Assembly: GCA_026027325.1 (NCBI GenBank) | Contig: JAMSLZ010000007.1 | Location: 1,488,001 to 1,552,000 of the forward strand | DNA length: 64,000 nt | Source of the DNA: Actinomucor elegans | Taxonomy: Eukaryota; Mucoromycota; Mucoromycetes; Mucorales; Mucoraceae | Reading direction: 5' to 3' | Part shown: in pieces, positions 45,476 to 55,444 of the stretch | Position numbering within the stretch: position 1 is the stretch's first letter | Layout: each line of letters opens with the position of its first letter | Position numbers and translations under genes: made by a program | The notes under the pieces: model-generated | Seen by the model: only the letters and a program-made list of their open reading frames with translations | What the model was told of the DNA's origin: nothing | Databases searched by the model: none

Positions 45476-46248
45476 GACATGCATCATGGGTGATTGTTGC
45501 TGAATATGATGACTATTGGGAGTAGCAGCAGTTGATAATGGTGGAGGTATACTGGAAATTGAAGGTTGATGTGTTTGATAATGACTGGATGCTTCAGGTG
45601 AAGAAAGGGCTACTTTAGATTCTTTTGGACTTAAGCCATTCGTATTTTGTGATACAGGACAAACAAATCCCGAGTTAATGAATTGATACACAACAGAATC
45701 TTCTGTACTGCCAAATAAAATGACCCAGAAAAACTTTTTTTATACGTTTAGTAACTGAACTATAGTCAAGTAAACTTTTTTCTTTTTGTTTTTTACCTGC
45801 ATCACAATCAATATCACTGCACCAGCACCGGCTGCTTGGTATGCGCCTGTATTATCCGCCATTAAACCATTGATTGTTGATGTTAAAAGTGAAATACTAA
45901 TGCCTAAAAAGATCAAAAACTAGCAAAAGAAGGATAAGGATATAATTTTTCTTCAAATTTGTAATAATAAACTCACCACTGTCTTGTATTGGTGGAATAC
46001 CTGCCTTAAAATACTAAACAAAATGCTTCCAACTAAAAGTAATTCATAGATAACAATCCACCAGAGAATTCCTGCTTTGCCGATAACGCAAGCGCCAATA
46101 AACGTGATAAGCCAGCCTACCTATTCAATCTGATTTAGCTTGGATGGGGGGTTTTTTTTTTGTATGGTTCAAGCTAACTTACCACAGACATAACAACTGA
46201 AACAAGAACGATTGGGTTCTTTGTTATCTGTACCGTATTCAATTGCAT
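45203..46248 (-). CDS. SHO1: High-osmolarity sensor Sho1
   Basis: Four-pass plasma-membrane osmosensor with a cytosolic SH3 domain that recruits the MAPKK Pbs2 in the HOG pathway. Five exons (46248-46183, 46120-45977, 45919-45797, 45733-45397, 45345-45203) give 270 residues, a bit shorter than yeast (367). Four hydrophobic helices lie in the N-terminal half ([68 protein letters not shown]). A Ser/Pro/Gln linker with a 13-Gln tract follows. The C-terminal SH3 has the marks [44 protein letters not shown]. The ALHPY join is made by splicing, which supports the model. Confidence 0.95.
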
Positions 46249-49200
46249 TCTTCTTGAAAGGAAGGGAAAGGGAAAAAAGAAGAAAAAGGAGAGTATAGGA
46301 AGCGTCTGATTGCGCTGTAGTAAATATATATATATAGGAGAAAAAAAGAAAGATTATAAGAGAAGTACGAAATATATTTCATTTTAAATTTTTTGTCGGG
46401 TAACACACTACTTGTTAATAAGCTTTAATCATGATATTGCTCTTTTCAAAATAAAATAAAAAATAAGAACGAAAAATAAAAGGACCATTGATTCCTTGCA
46501 TTCTATTATCAATAGATATTATATAAAAGATTCTTGTTTACTGTCGGCCCTTCAAGTACAGTAATCTCTATATGATCTTGTGTAAGACTGATTACAATAG
46601 ACACAATAGTAGTAACTTGTTTCAAAAGCTGATATACTGAAATGAACTCGTTCTAGGTCAAAGTATTTCAGTTTTCTCGGACCAAACTTGCTAAATACAT
46701 GTAAAAAGCCTTGAGGTTTGAGTTTGTTACGTGTCATTTGTCAGATTGTGCAAGATCTTACACTTTTTTAATGATTCAAGGTAGTACGGGCATTGAGCGG
46801 ATTTTTCACTTTATTGTTTGTATAAATGTTGATTGGTTGACGATACAATACTACTGTTAGTAGCCTGAGATCGATTTTCTGGATCATTTTATTTTTTATT
46901 TTTTCAAACTCACTTTAATGTTGTTTCTGGATAATAGAAATGTGTAGATATGGGCCACAATTCTTAACGTATTTGTGCAGAATTGAGTTGCGTATCTAAT
47001 GGCGCACATATTGTATTAATTTTCTTTTTTCACAATGCAGAGTTGTTTTTTTTGAAACAAATGCTTCTATAACGATAAATTATAGATCAAAATTCTATAT
47101 GTGGACAAATACGCAACAAATATGACCATACACTATGCGATGTGAACAATACTGCTTATTTAAACTACACTTTTAGAATGTGTTCTATACCTTTTGCAAA
47201 AAAAAACTGAATTGAAAACTTTGGCCCTGGATTATTCCCCTGAACATTTTGGGTTTTATAGTAGATTCAATGATGATGATGACAATATTTTCAAACTCCG
47301 TCACCAATGAACTTTATGCATGACACACCACTGATCATAACTTTTGTCCTTTTTGGCATTATAATGACATGTTACTGGTACGCTTCTTAACGCCCGTTTC
47401 ATTTGAACTTACTAAAATGCTCAATTATTATATTTTATTTTACTGCTCTCAAGAGTTCATCGAAGACTTGAATATGGTAACGGCTAGACGAAGTGCTATA
47501 TTGTTCTGACGTTACTTAAAATACGTCCTCTACCTAGCGTTGAAACGGCCAACAGAATTACTAGAATAAAAACCGCATATATATCTTTAGATAATCTAAG
47601 TCAACAATAAGTTGGCTATTATATTGTCCAAGTCTGTTGTTTTTTTCAATTGATGGACAACCTCATCATACTTGGCTTCTTTGTTCTTTGTTTTACTGAG
47701 TTAAGTATGTCTTCGATTGCTCAATATATCTTGTAAGTTGACGATTTTTTCCTTCATTTTACGTGATGCTATTTATACACTTCATGATTAAGTATTGGCG
47801 GTTGACATTCAAAAGAATTTTGCATTCGTTTTTGTTAATGTTTAAAAAGATATTGGAGTTAGTCAATTCTTGCCTCATGCTGCGAGCTAAGGTTCTTGAC
47901 ATATTTCTTGGCTAGTTTCCAAACATGCTTTTGTGGAATTAATTCAAAATAAATTTAGTGCCGTTGCTCTTGCTGTTAAAAGAAGACATTATAATTGAGG
48001 TCCTGCTGAGCGGTTTTTAAGTTCCAGATATTTGTATTGCTAGTTATTTTGGGCATGAAGCTTTTCTATCAATGTAAAAGAGGGTGAAAAAGGAATAAAT
48101 GAATTTTGTATATTCAATTGTGTATCTCAACTATACGAAATCTCCCATATACCTTTATTATGTAAATGTTTCATCGATTTAAAGCTCTAAAGAAAATGAT
48201 GCAGAGATATAAATGTTCAACCTTTCTAATACGTGTCTCTTTTTTTCTTGAACATTTTTGCCATTCAAAGGAATAGAAAGCTGGTAACCATGGTCGAGCA
48301 TTATAGCTAACTCTTTGCTCCTCTTTCAGGAACAGTAGCCATATATCACTTCAATTGATTTCATAATTAAAGCAATGACAGAATTTATTAGAAAACGTAC
48401 TATCGCTACTTTTGTATTGGCTTCAACCAAAAGCAAACAGAGGAAAAGTTAAAAGACCTGAATAAAAGTAGGTTGCGAGTATTTTTTTGCAGACAATACA
48501 CATAACCACAAAATACATCTAACTTCTTTTGTAGCTTGTCAGATCAAAAGAAGCGTAGATGTCTGGTTTATAGAGCTTGTAAAATAGGCACTGTTCAAAG
48601 AAAAAGGAAGCAAACAAGATTGTCTTATTAGAAAAAAACTATTAAAGAATATTCAACTGAAAAAAAACAGAAGCTTCTACTTCCGTTGTTGATATAATAT
48701 TTTCAAATAACCAAAACTTTTCAAACATAAGTTATTAAAACAAATAATAGCAATAATGATAGTTAATAAATACTAGCAGATCTTATGCTTATTACGTTTG
48801 CTCGGCCTCCATCGTCTCTGGAGGTTCACTTAGGAGCCCTACTGGAGCTTTCTTTGTGGAAGAGAGTATATCTTTGTCACCGGCAACAAAAACATCACTG
48901 AATACGATCATATGGCTAAAGTCAGGGGAAAAATAATCGAGCTTCTATTTGATACAAATTCCGTGTATATCTATTGAAGTGAACTTGCTGCACTATTGAA
49001 AACTAATCGAAAGCTAAATAAGGACGAAAACGAGCCAAACACTTTTATCTATAAGTTGGCTGCACGCTTTATCTTTAAAATTGGCTGCTCAAAATAGTGT
49101 CAGCAACAGGAAGTTGCAACAGGCGTGAACATCAAGACCAAGATGATCAAAGACAAGCTGAAATTGGCTATTGATTCAAATGTACCATTGATAACATTAC

Positions 49201-50091
49201 CTTAAAGTTTCCTCCCAATACTGTCAAGGATGCAAATATCATGTTATAGAATAGTAACTACTATAAGATCATTTGAATAGCTAATATATCCACTTTACAA
49301 TAAAGTACCTATGACATAAGTATTCACAATAACAGTCAGAAATGGCCCTTAGTCTAGACATGCTAAGCTTGAATTATATATCTATTATTGAATCATGCAC
49401 TAACTATAACTAATAGATTGACAGTTTCTGCTTACTCATTATAGCTCAATACTCTCTAGACTGTCTTCTAAGTAGATTATATAAAGTGCATAGTTTGATA
49501 TCTCTCTCTAAGAAATAAAAAACGGCTCTAAAAAGTGATCATTTGCTTTGAATCTGTCTCAGATTTGAAACGTGCAGATCTACAGTACAAATGCAGAGGT
49601 TTGCTCCCTTTCTCTTTTTGACTCTGGAGTATGCCTTCATGGCCTTGAGTACAACGGTAGTCTTCCCTGTTCAGTAGAGCTCTTCAAAATAATGATTAAT
49701 TGGATAAGAAAGCTTATCACTTTCAAAAAATAATGTTTGCGTGTAGCAAGTCATTAGAAATACAATAACTAGCTACAATGACTTGTAATCCACTTTTTGT
49801 AGAAACATAAACGATAAAGACAACCCTGGTTGCATCCATGTAAGGATTCATGGCATATTTTCTGCCAACAACCAAAAGCCAAACTCTGTACCTCTTCCGT
49901 TAATCACTTGACTTTAACTTGCCATAAGAAAGATGTCCTTTGTTTCTCGAGCCCTAAGAAACAGAAAATATAATCCTTTACTATTGGTATTATTATCATT
50001 AATATTGCTTTTTGTCAGGAGTTCTGTGTTAATAAGATACTTGAACAGAAGCTGCATTTGCTATAAAAAAAAACTCTGCAAGACTATCTTC

Positions 50092-50123
<32 letters not shown>

Positions 50124-50845
50124 TTTAATTCATTTTAATTCATTTGTAGAGAGAGCTAGATTCGTAAATTTAAATTTGTGAATTGACACAGACACAAGGA
50201 CGTAAAAAAAAACCAAGTGTGGCGAAATGAGGTGGTCTTTGTAAAAGCAACATTAATGCCTGAGAGATCCAAGATTATTTCATCAACATGTCTAAACCAA
50301 CCTTTGAATACTAAACAATTTCAAAAGCCCATATTTATAATACTTTACTTTTCGCATTGTCTACACCTACTCAACTAGACATTTCTTAACAGGTTCCAGT
50401 CAAATGTCGCATTTGATTAGTAATTCAAGCTCAATGCGAACCATTTCATTGACCATAGCTATTATCTAACTAAAATGTAATAAGTATACTGTACCATTAT
50501 TGAATGATTGGCAGCGGGTTACATACATTTCATAAAAATAGTAGATATAATGATCTCTAAATCTCTTCACTAATTTTGATCAAATGACATATCTGATTCA
50601 ATAGACTGTTTCATCTATTAAATATATATTTAACAAAACTCAATAGATATAGTATACTATTAATATTATTACTATTTAGTAATAGTAGTATTTCTGTATT
50701 AAGCTAGTTATATTTACTTAAAACGTCTGCCCCTCTTTTTGGATATTCATCCGTATTAGTCTATTACTATCTATTAAACAAGGGATTTTTATTTAAAAAA
50801 AGGAATATATATTGTATATATGTATATACAAAAGGAGAAATCTTA
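46249..50845. other. Large gene-poor block
   Basis: 4.6 kb without a gene I can support, between Sho1 and the aldehyde dehydrogenase. Contains an A22-class run at about 50095-50120 and two reverse repeat units at 50390-50640. Stretches with coding-like composition at 48790-48950, 49020-49200 and 49590-49680 have stops in all frames I read and may be decayed genes or elements, but I could not identify them. Confidence 0.5.
50390..50640 (-). repeat. Dispersed ~170-bp family, two reverse units
   Basis: Anchors AAATGTCGCATTTGATTAG at 50402 and the more diverged CAAATGACATATCTGATTCA at 50581, 180 bp apart. Between them lies the recurrent linker TTGAATGATTGGCAGCG followed by ATACATTTCATAAAAA. Confidence 0.65.
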
Positions 50846-52297
50846 CTAAGATAGATCCATCATTACACTCTTTTCGAAAGTGAATTCGTTCAAAGCAGAC
50901 TGTCCCAAATCCTTACCTACTCCAGACAACTTGGTGCCTCCAAAAGGCATGTTGGGAGGCATGATATTATACGTATTGACCCACACAAAGCCAGCTTTGA
51001 TGCGATTAGCGGCCTGATGCGCTTTTTGAAGATTGGTGGAGAATACACCCGCTGCCAGTCCATACTGCGATTGATTGAGACGATGAATAGCTTCGTCTAG
51101 ACTTTCGAAGGGGTCAAGTATGCTCAAGACTGGACCAAAGATTTCCTCAGTTGCTAGCAAAGCATTATCAGCTACATTCGTGTAAATGGTAGGAGGTACA
51201 AAGTAACCATTGGTAGCAGTTTTGGTCGAGATTTCGCCTGTCATGAAAGGTCTCCCCTTCAGGAACTGTTGCACACGATTATATTGGTTTTCGTCGATCA
51301 GGGGACCATAAAGTTGATATTCATTGTCCTCATTCTCTATATCTAAAGTTGCTTTCCAGGAGCTTTGGACGGTTTTTGAAAGCTGGTCGAGAAAAGCATT
51401 GTAAATAGATTTGTGAACCAATACTTTGGAAATTGCACAGCAATTCTGGCCTGCATTCGAAAAGGCGCCCATAGTGATATGCTCTATTGTTGTTGACAAG
51501 TCAGCATCTTCAAACACAATAGCAGCATTTTTTCCACCACACTCTAAGGTGAGTGGTAAGAGACGACCAGCAGCACGTCGCATAATAGCTTGTCCAACCT
51601 TGGTGGAACCTGTAAAACTTGTTTTATCTGTACGATCAATCAATGTCTGGCTAACTTCGACACCGCCGGGCAACACATTCAAGACGCCAGCGGGTAGGAT
51701 ATCAGTCGCTAGGTCGGCCAGTGCAAGTGAGCTCAAAGGTGTTTGTGGTGCTGGTTTAATAATGGCACAATTACCCGCAGCAAGTGCAGGTGCCAACTTC
51801 CAGCCAGTGAGCAATAGAGGATAGTTAAAGGACGTGATCAACGAGACAGTACCTAAAGGTGCTCGAGTTGTATAAGTGTGCATGTTTTGAAATTGCTGCG
51901 ATTGTCCAAAGACTTTGTCTGCATAGCCTGCAAAATGACGAAGACAGTCTATAACATCGTTGACTTCGTATAACGCATCGCTTAAAGGCTTCCCCGTTTG
52001 CAGAGATTCAATATGAGCCATATCGTGCTCATGTAATTCAAGCTTTTGAGCAAGTGCTAATATGCGATCCCGGCGAAACTTAGGATTGGCTTGCCATTCA
52101 GAGTTAATGCTAGCGTCTTGAGCACTGATCAAAGCTTCTTCTACTTGACTCGGCGAAGTTTCTTCTACATGGACTGAAACAGTTTTGTTTGAGGGGTTAA
52201 TGAGTTTTCGGACGTGATTTTGGGTAGATTTGGCGAATTGGCCGTGAATATAAGGAGTCCATTGCTTGCCCGTAATAGGCCAAAGCCGTCTAGACAT
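50846..52297 (-). CDS. Aldehyde dehydrogenase (betaine/aminoaldehyde type), intronless
   Basis: NAD(P)-dependent aldehyde dehydrogenase, 483 residues, single exon. Motifs: TSFNYPLLLTGWKLAPALAA with Asn158, KPAPQTPL, FTGSTKVG, LTLECGGKNA with the general base Glu252, NAGQNC with the nucleophile Cys286 (followed by Cys287), EEIFGPVLSI, and NTYNIMPPNMPFGGTKLSGV near the end. The PNMPFGGTKLSGVGKDLG ending fits betaine-aldehyde or aminobutyraldehyde dehydrogenases, but the exact substrate is unclear. No targeting signal is evident; the N terminus (MSRRLWPITGKQWTPYIHGQ) is short. All other long genes here contain introns, so this intronless copy stands out; retrocopying or transfer are possible, as is simple intron loss. 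Neighbours give no pathway clue. Confidence 0.93.
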   Translation of the reverse strand: MSRRLWPITGKQWTPYIHGQFAKSTQNHVRKLINPSNKTVSVHVEETSPSQVEEALISAQDASINSEWQANPKFRRDRILALAQKLELHEHDMAHIESLQTGKPLSDALYEVNDVIDCLRHFAGYADKVFGQSQQFQNMHTYTTRAPLGTVSLITSFNYPLLLTGWKLAPALAAGNCAIIKPAPQTPLSSLALADLATDILPAGVLNVLPGGVEVSQTLIDRTDKTSFTGSTKVGQAIMRRAAGRLLPLTLECGGKNAAIVFEDADLSTTIEHITMGAFSNAGQNCCAISKVLVHKSIYNAFLDQLSKTVQSSWKATLDIENEDNEYQLYGPLIDENQYNRVQQFLKGRPFMTGEISTKTATNGYFVPPTIYTNVADNALLATEEIFGPVLSILDPFESLDEAIHRLNQSQYGLAAGVFSTNLQKAHQAANRIKAGFVWVNTYNIMPPNMPFGGTKLSGVGKDLGQSALNEFTFEKSVMMDLS

Positions 52298-53283
52298 GTT
52301 TTTCCTTGTGTTATTAGTAAGAAGAATAACGAAAAGCTAAAACAGAAAATATACCCCTAAAACTTGGCAGTAACGCGCGTGTTCCAGTACATATTTGTAA
52401 AACCTCAAAACGTCTTTTTCGAGTTTTCGAATGCGGACTTGTACTGTCATGAAAACCTCAAGTATGTTATAGATATTGGGCGCAGGATGAATACGATTGA
52501 ATATATGCATATATTAGTTATTTCCTTCGTTATCATAAGTGTATTTTAATTAATCTACGCGCGAGCTGCAAGAAGAGTGGCTTGAATAGAATACTGATCC
52601 TCAAGCAAATTCATTCTTGAGTATGTTCAGTTACAGGAGAACTTCATTATGCGTGTTTGATCAGTAGTATCCATAAACTTTATTTCCATATAGATCGGTA
52701 CGAATTCATTCGATGGCACGGCGCTGTTTACTCGTCTTGAATGATTGATTTAAAAAGCAACCCTTTACTTTATTCATGTAATAAACGCGAACATTGAACG
52801 CGCGATTAATTAGGTCTAATAATATATTATTAAGCTATGCGTAAAAATAGTATTTCTAAAGAGTAATCTCTTACCCCTTATACTCGAACGAAACTCTGGT
52901 ATATGCAATTGCTCTCGTTGAATATCCAACTGTAGAAATTATAACCTGTGAAACAGAGGAATCGAAGTTATTGCAGAGCCTCCTAAATCAACATAGCTTG
53001 CTATTTTTAAGCAGATACACGTGTGACCTTTCGAGGGAGTGATTCAAGCCGCGTAAGGACTACTGCAGAGAGTATCAGTAATTAATAAAGGAAAGGTTAG
53101 GAGCTATAATGCATGGTTGCCCAGACTCTCTTCCTTGGTATAATTTTGCTCCTTAAGGACCATTATAGATCGCGTTGTAGGAGTCCATTTGCAAAAAGAT
53201 TTGAGTATAAATACTTGTCAGAATCATCTTTCAAAGTTCATTATCCAAACACATCCTCTCATTACTCAATTAACTAATCCAAT
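52298..53283. other. Divergent promoter region of ALDH and the secreted-protein gene
   Basis: About 1 kb with no supported gene. A TATAAATA box lies at 53206-53213. The frame at 52364-52549 is not gene-like. Confidence 0.6.
53206..53213 (+). promoter_or_regulatory. Likely TATA box of the small secreted-protein gene
   Basis: TATAAATA, 71 bp upstream of the start codon, followed by a pyrimidine-rich, CA-containing leader. Confidence 0.5.
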
Positions 53284-53601
53284 ATGAAGTTCTTCACTGT
53301 CCTCGCTCTTCTCTCTGTTGCTGCTTTGGCTACTGCTGCTCCCTGTGGTCATGAAGGTGGCAACCACTCTAACCATGAAGATCACAGCAAGCACGTCAAC
53401 AAGGAAATTAACCAATCTGTCGGTTCCGTTGGTAGCAAGGGTCCCAGTAGTGGGGTTGTAAGTTTTTCGAATAGCTTCTGACATAAAGCCTTGTACTGAT
53501 TACTGTTGCTTAACATATAGCTTAATGGCCTTCTCGGCGGTGGTATCTTGTCCACTACTAACAACTACAATGAAGTTAACCAAAACGCCAAAGTAAACTA
53601 A
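53284..53601 (+). CDS. Small secreted His-rich protein
   Basis: Two exons (53284-53457, 53521-53601; GTAAGT...ATAG) give 84 residues. A classic signal peptide (MKFFTVLALLSVAALATA) is predicted to be cleaved after residue 18. The mature part begins APCGHEGGNHSNHEDHSKH, with five His and one Cys in 19 residues, which suggests metal binding (Zn, Cu or Ni). It is followed by a Ser/Gly segment and a GLLGGGILSTTNNYNEV tail. One Cys only, so no disulfide-stabilised fold. Family not recognised; it could be a secreted effector-like or cell-wall protein. The signal peptide and the clean splice support a genuine gene. Confidence 0.85.
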
Positions 53602-54199
53602 ACCTTCTCATTAATTTAGCATGTACAAGTTCAATATAATAGTTATTTCATCATCATTCATCCCCTGTGCATTTGGTAGTCCATCTTTACCAACGAATAC
53701 TATTAGCATTTAATCTTAAAATTGAACAAAATAAAAAGGTTTTGTCTTCTTTTTGTTATTTAAAATTGATTTCTTATAGGAATAATTAGGCATCATCTAC
53801 TCCACTATTTTTAAGGAGATTTTATTAATATGCAGATACATCGAAAAACAGTTTTGGGAGTATGGCAAACGTAGTTTGTTTCAAATTTCAACATAAAAGA
53901 TTTGGAAAAAGATGTTGTTGTATACTAAAACGCAAAAGTTTCTAGAGTGAGCATGAAATAAGAAATGTAGCTACTATTAATTAAACTTTTTAATGATATA
54001 GTGGCTCATTTTTCACACCGACTACATATTTATCAAATGCGAAATATGAAAGAGATTAGTTGAGTAAATCACAGATTACTTGAACTAAAAAATTGCATAA
54101 AATGAATTATTACTCTTAAATCTAAATGCCGAAATGCATTATATCTATTGAAATCCAATCAAGCAACGACTTTAATAGATAAAGCAGACTATGCTGCAC

Positions 54200-54300
54200 A
54201 CATAGTAGCCATCATATGCGGCATCAAGCCTAGACCGGTCGAGAAATGTAGAAATGCTAAAAACGGGGCCAAAATGACTAATCTTTTAAAAAATTCCAAA
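54200..54300 (+). repeat. Dispersed ~170-bp family, single copy
   Basis: CATATGCGGCATCAAGCCTA, then GACCGGTCGAGAAATGTAGA and GGGGCCAAAATGACTAATC, in the family order. Confidence 0.55.
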
Positions 54301-54944
54301 GGCATACCCTAAGGCTAAAATACTAACAATTTACTTTTTCTTTATGGAGCACAAAAATAGACTTGAGAAATAATTTATGCGTAAATAAGATTACATGTAT
54401 CGAGAATGAGAATTACATTTTTTTTTTTTTTTTAATTTTTAACGTTGTAAAGCACAAGTTATGGATATTCTTAAATAAGAATAAATCGGCTTTTCATTAA
54501 ATTAAACTATATATTTTAGAAATACGATATGCTCTTTACACCGTTAGATAAGCAACGCAATTCCATATGGCTTTCATTAATAAGTTTTGTGTGTGCTTGA
54601 GCGTTTGTGTCATTCAGAATTCAGTTTAAAGGACTTCGAGGAAACCTATTTAGGAGACAAACTTGGCTTCAGGAAAAAAAAAAGTCATTGGGTTATCGCA
54701 GCCAATTACAATCTACATCATTTCAATACTCACAATGAAGATATCTCTCTTTGGGTCGACGAAGTTTGATGTATTTTGCCTGAGGTTAATATATCAATTC
54801 CTGTTGTATGTCCTATATGATTACTGGTACATGTTCAATTATAACTATCAGTTGTTGACCGAAGTGCCATGTGTATGTTTTATTTTTGTCATTGATATCA
54901 AATCGTATGCATTTTGTATGAGCTAGATTTATAATCTATAAATT

Positions 54945-55345
54945 CGATCTTGGTCCTATATCACATTTGACTGGCGCTCCCTACTCAAAATAAACTACAT
55001 CTATTATAGAATTTTTATTTGACTAAAATATTATACTATTTACGATTGACATCAGATTGCATACATTTTATATACACTTTGATCTATTAATCTACAAATT
55101 TCTCCATCGATTTAGCTTTAATGTCATACCTGATGGTTAATATGTGTTTAAAATGACTTATTTATCTACTGTAGCCATTACTTGACTAAATTCTAATAGG
55201 TATATTATATTTTAGCAATTGGCTGTAAAGTACATGCATTTTAAACGATTTAATATTTAGTAGTCTATAGACCTCTCGACCAATCTCTGGGAAATGTCCT
55301 ATCTCAGTAGTTTATATGCAAATGAACCGCTGAATCGGTTAGAAT
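54945..55345 (-). repeat. Dispersed ~170-bp family, three tandem reverse units
   Basis: Reverse anchors at about 54958 (degenerate TATATCACATTTGACTGG), 55120 (AATGTCATACCTGATGG) and 55293 (AATGTCCTATCTCAGTAG), spaced 162 and 173 bp. Each is preceded on + by a GATCTATTAATCTACAA or CTATAGACCTCTCGACCAAT version of the core end. The best tandem cluster in the window. Confidence 0.68.
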
Positions 55346-55444
55346 TTTTAACAAGAGTAAAGTTACTTGTTACCTGAACTTGATGATTATCTTTATTATA
55401 TATATATATGTATATGCAAAATAAAGGGGAACATGATCGAATTA

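Larger units (their letters stand above)
53602..55444. other. Intergenic region with repeats
   Basis: 1.8 kb; one forward repeat copy (54200-54300) and three tandem reverse units (54945-55345). The frames at 54587-54926 lack features and overlap no leader. No gene called. Confidence 0.6.

Noticed and set aside
54587..54926. Two overlapping frames between repeats
   Set aside because: Hydrophobic, AT-driven composition without leader or domain; lies in a repeat-rich gap.
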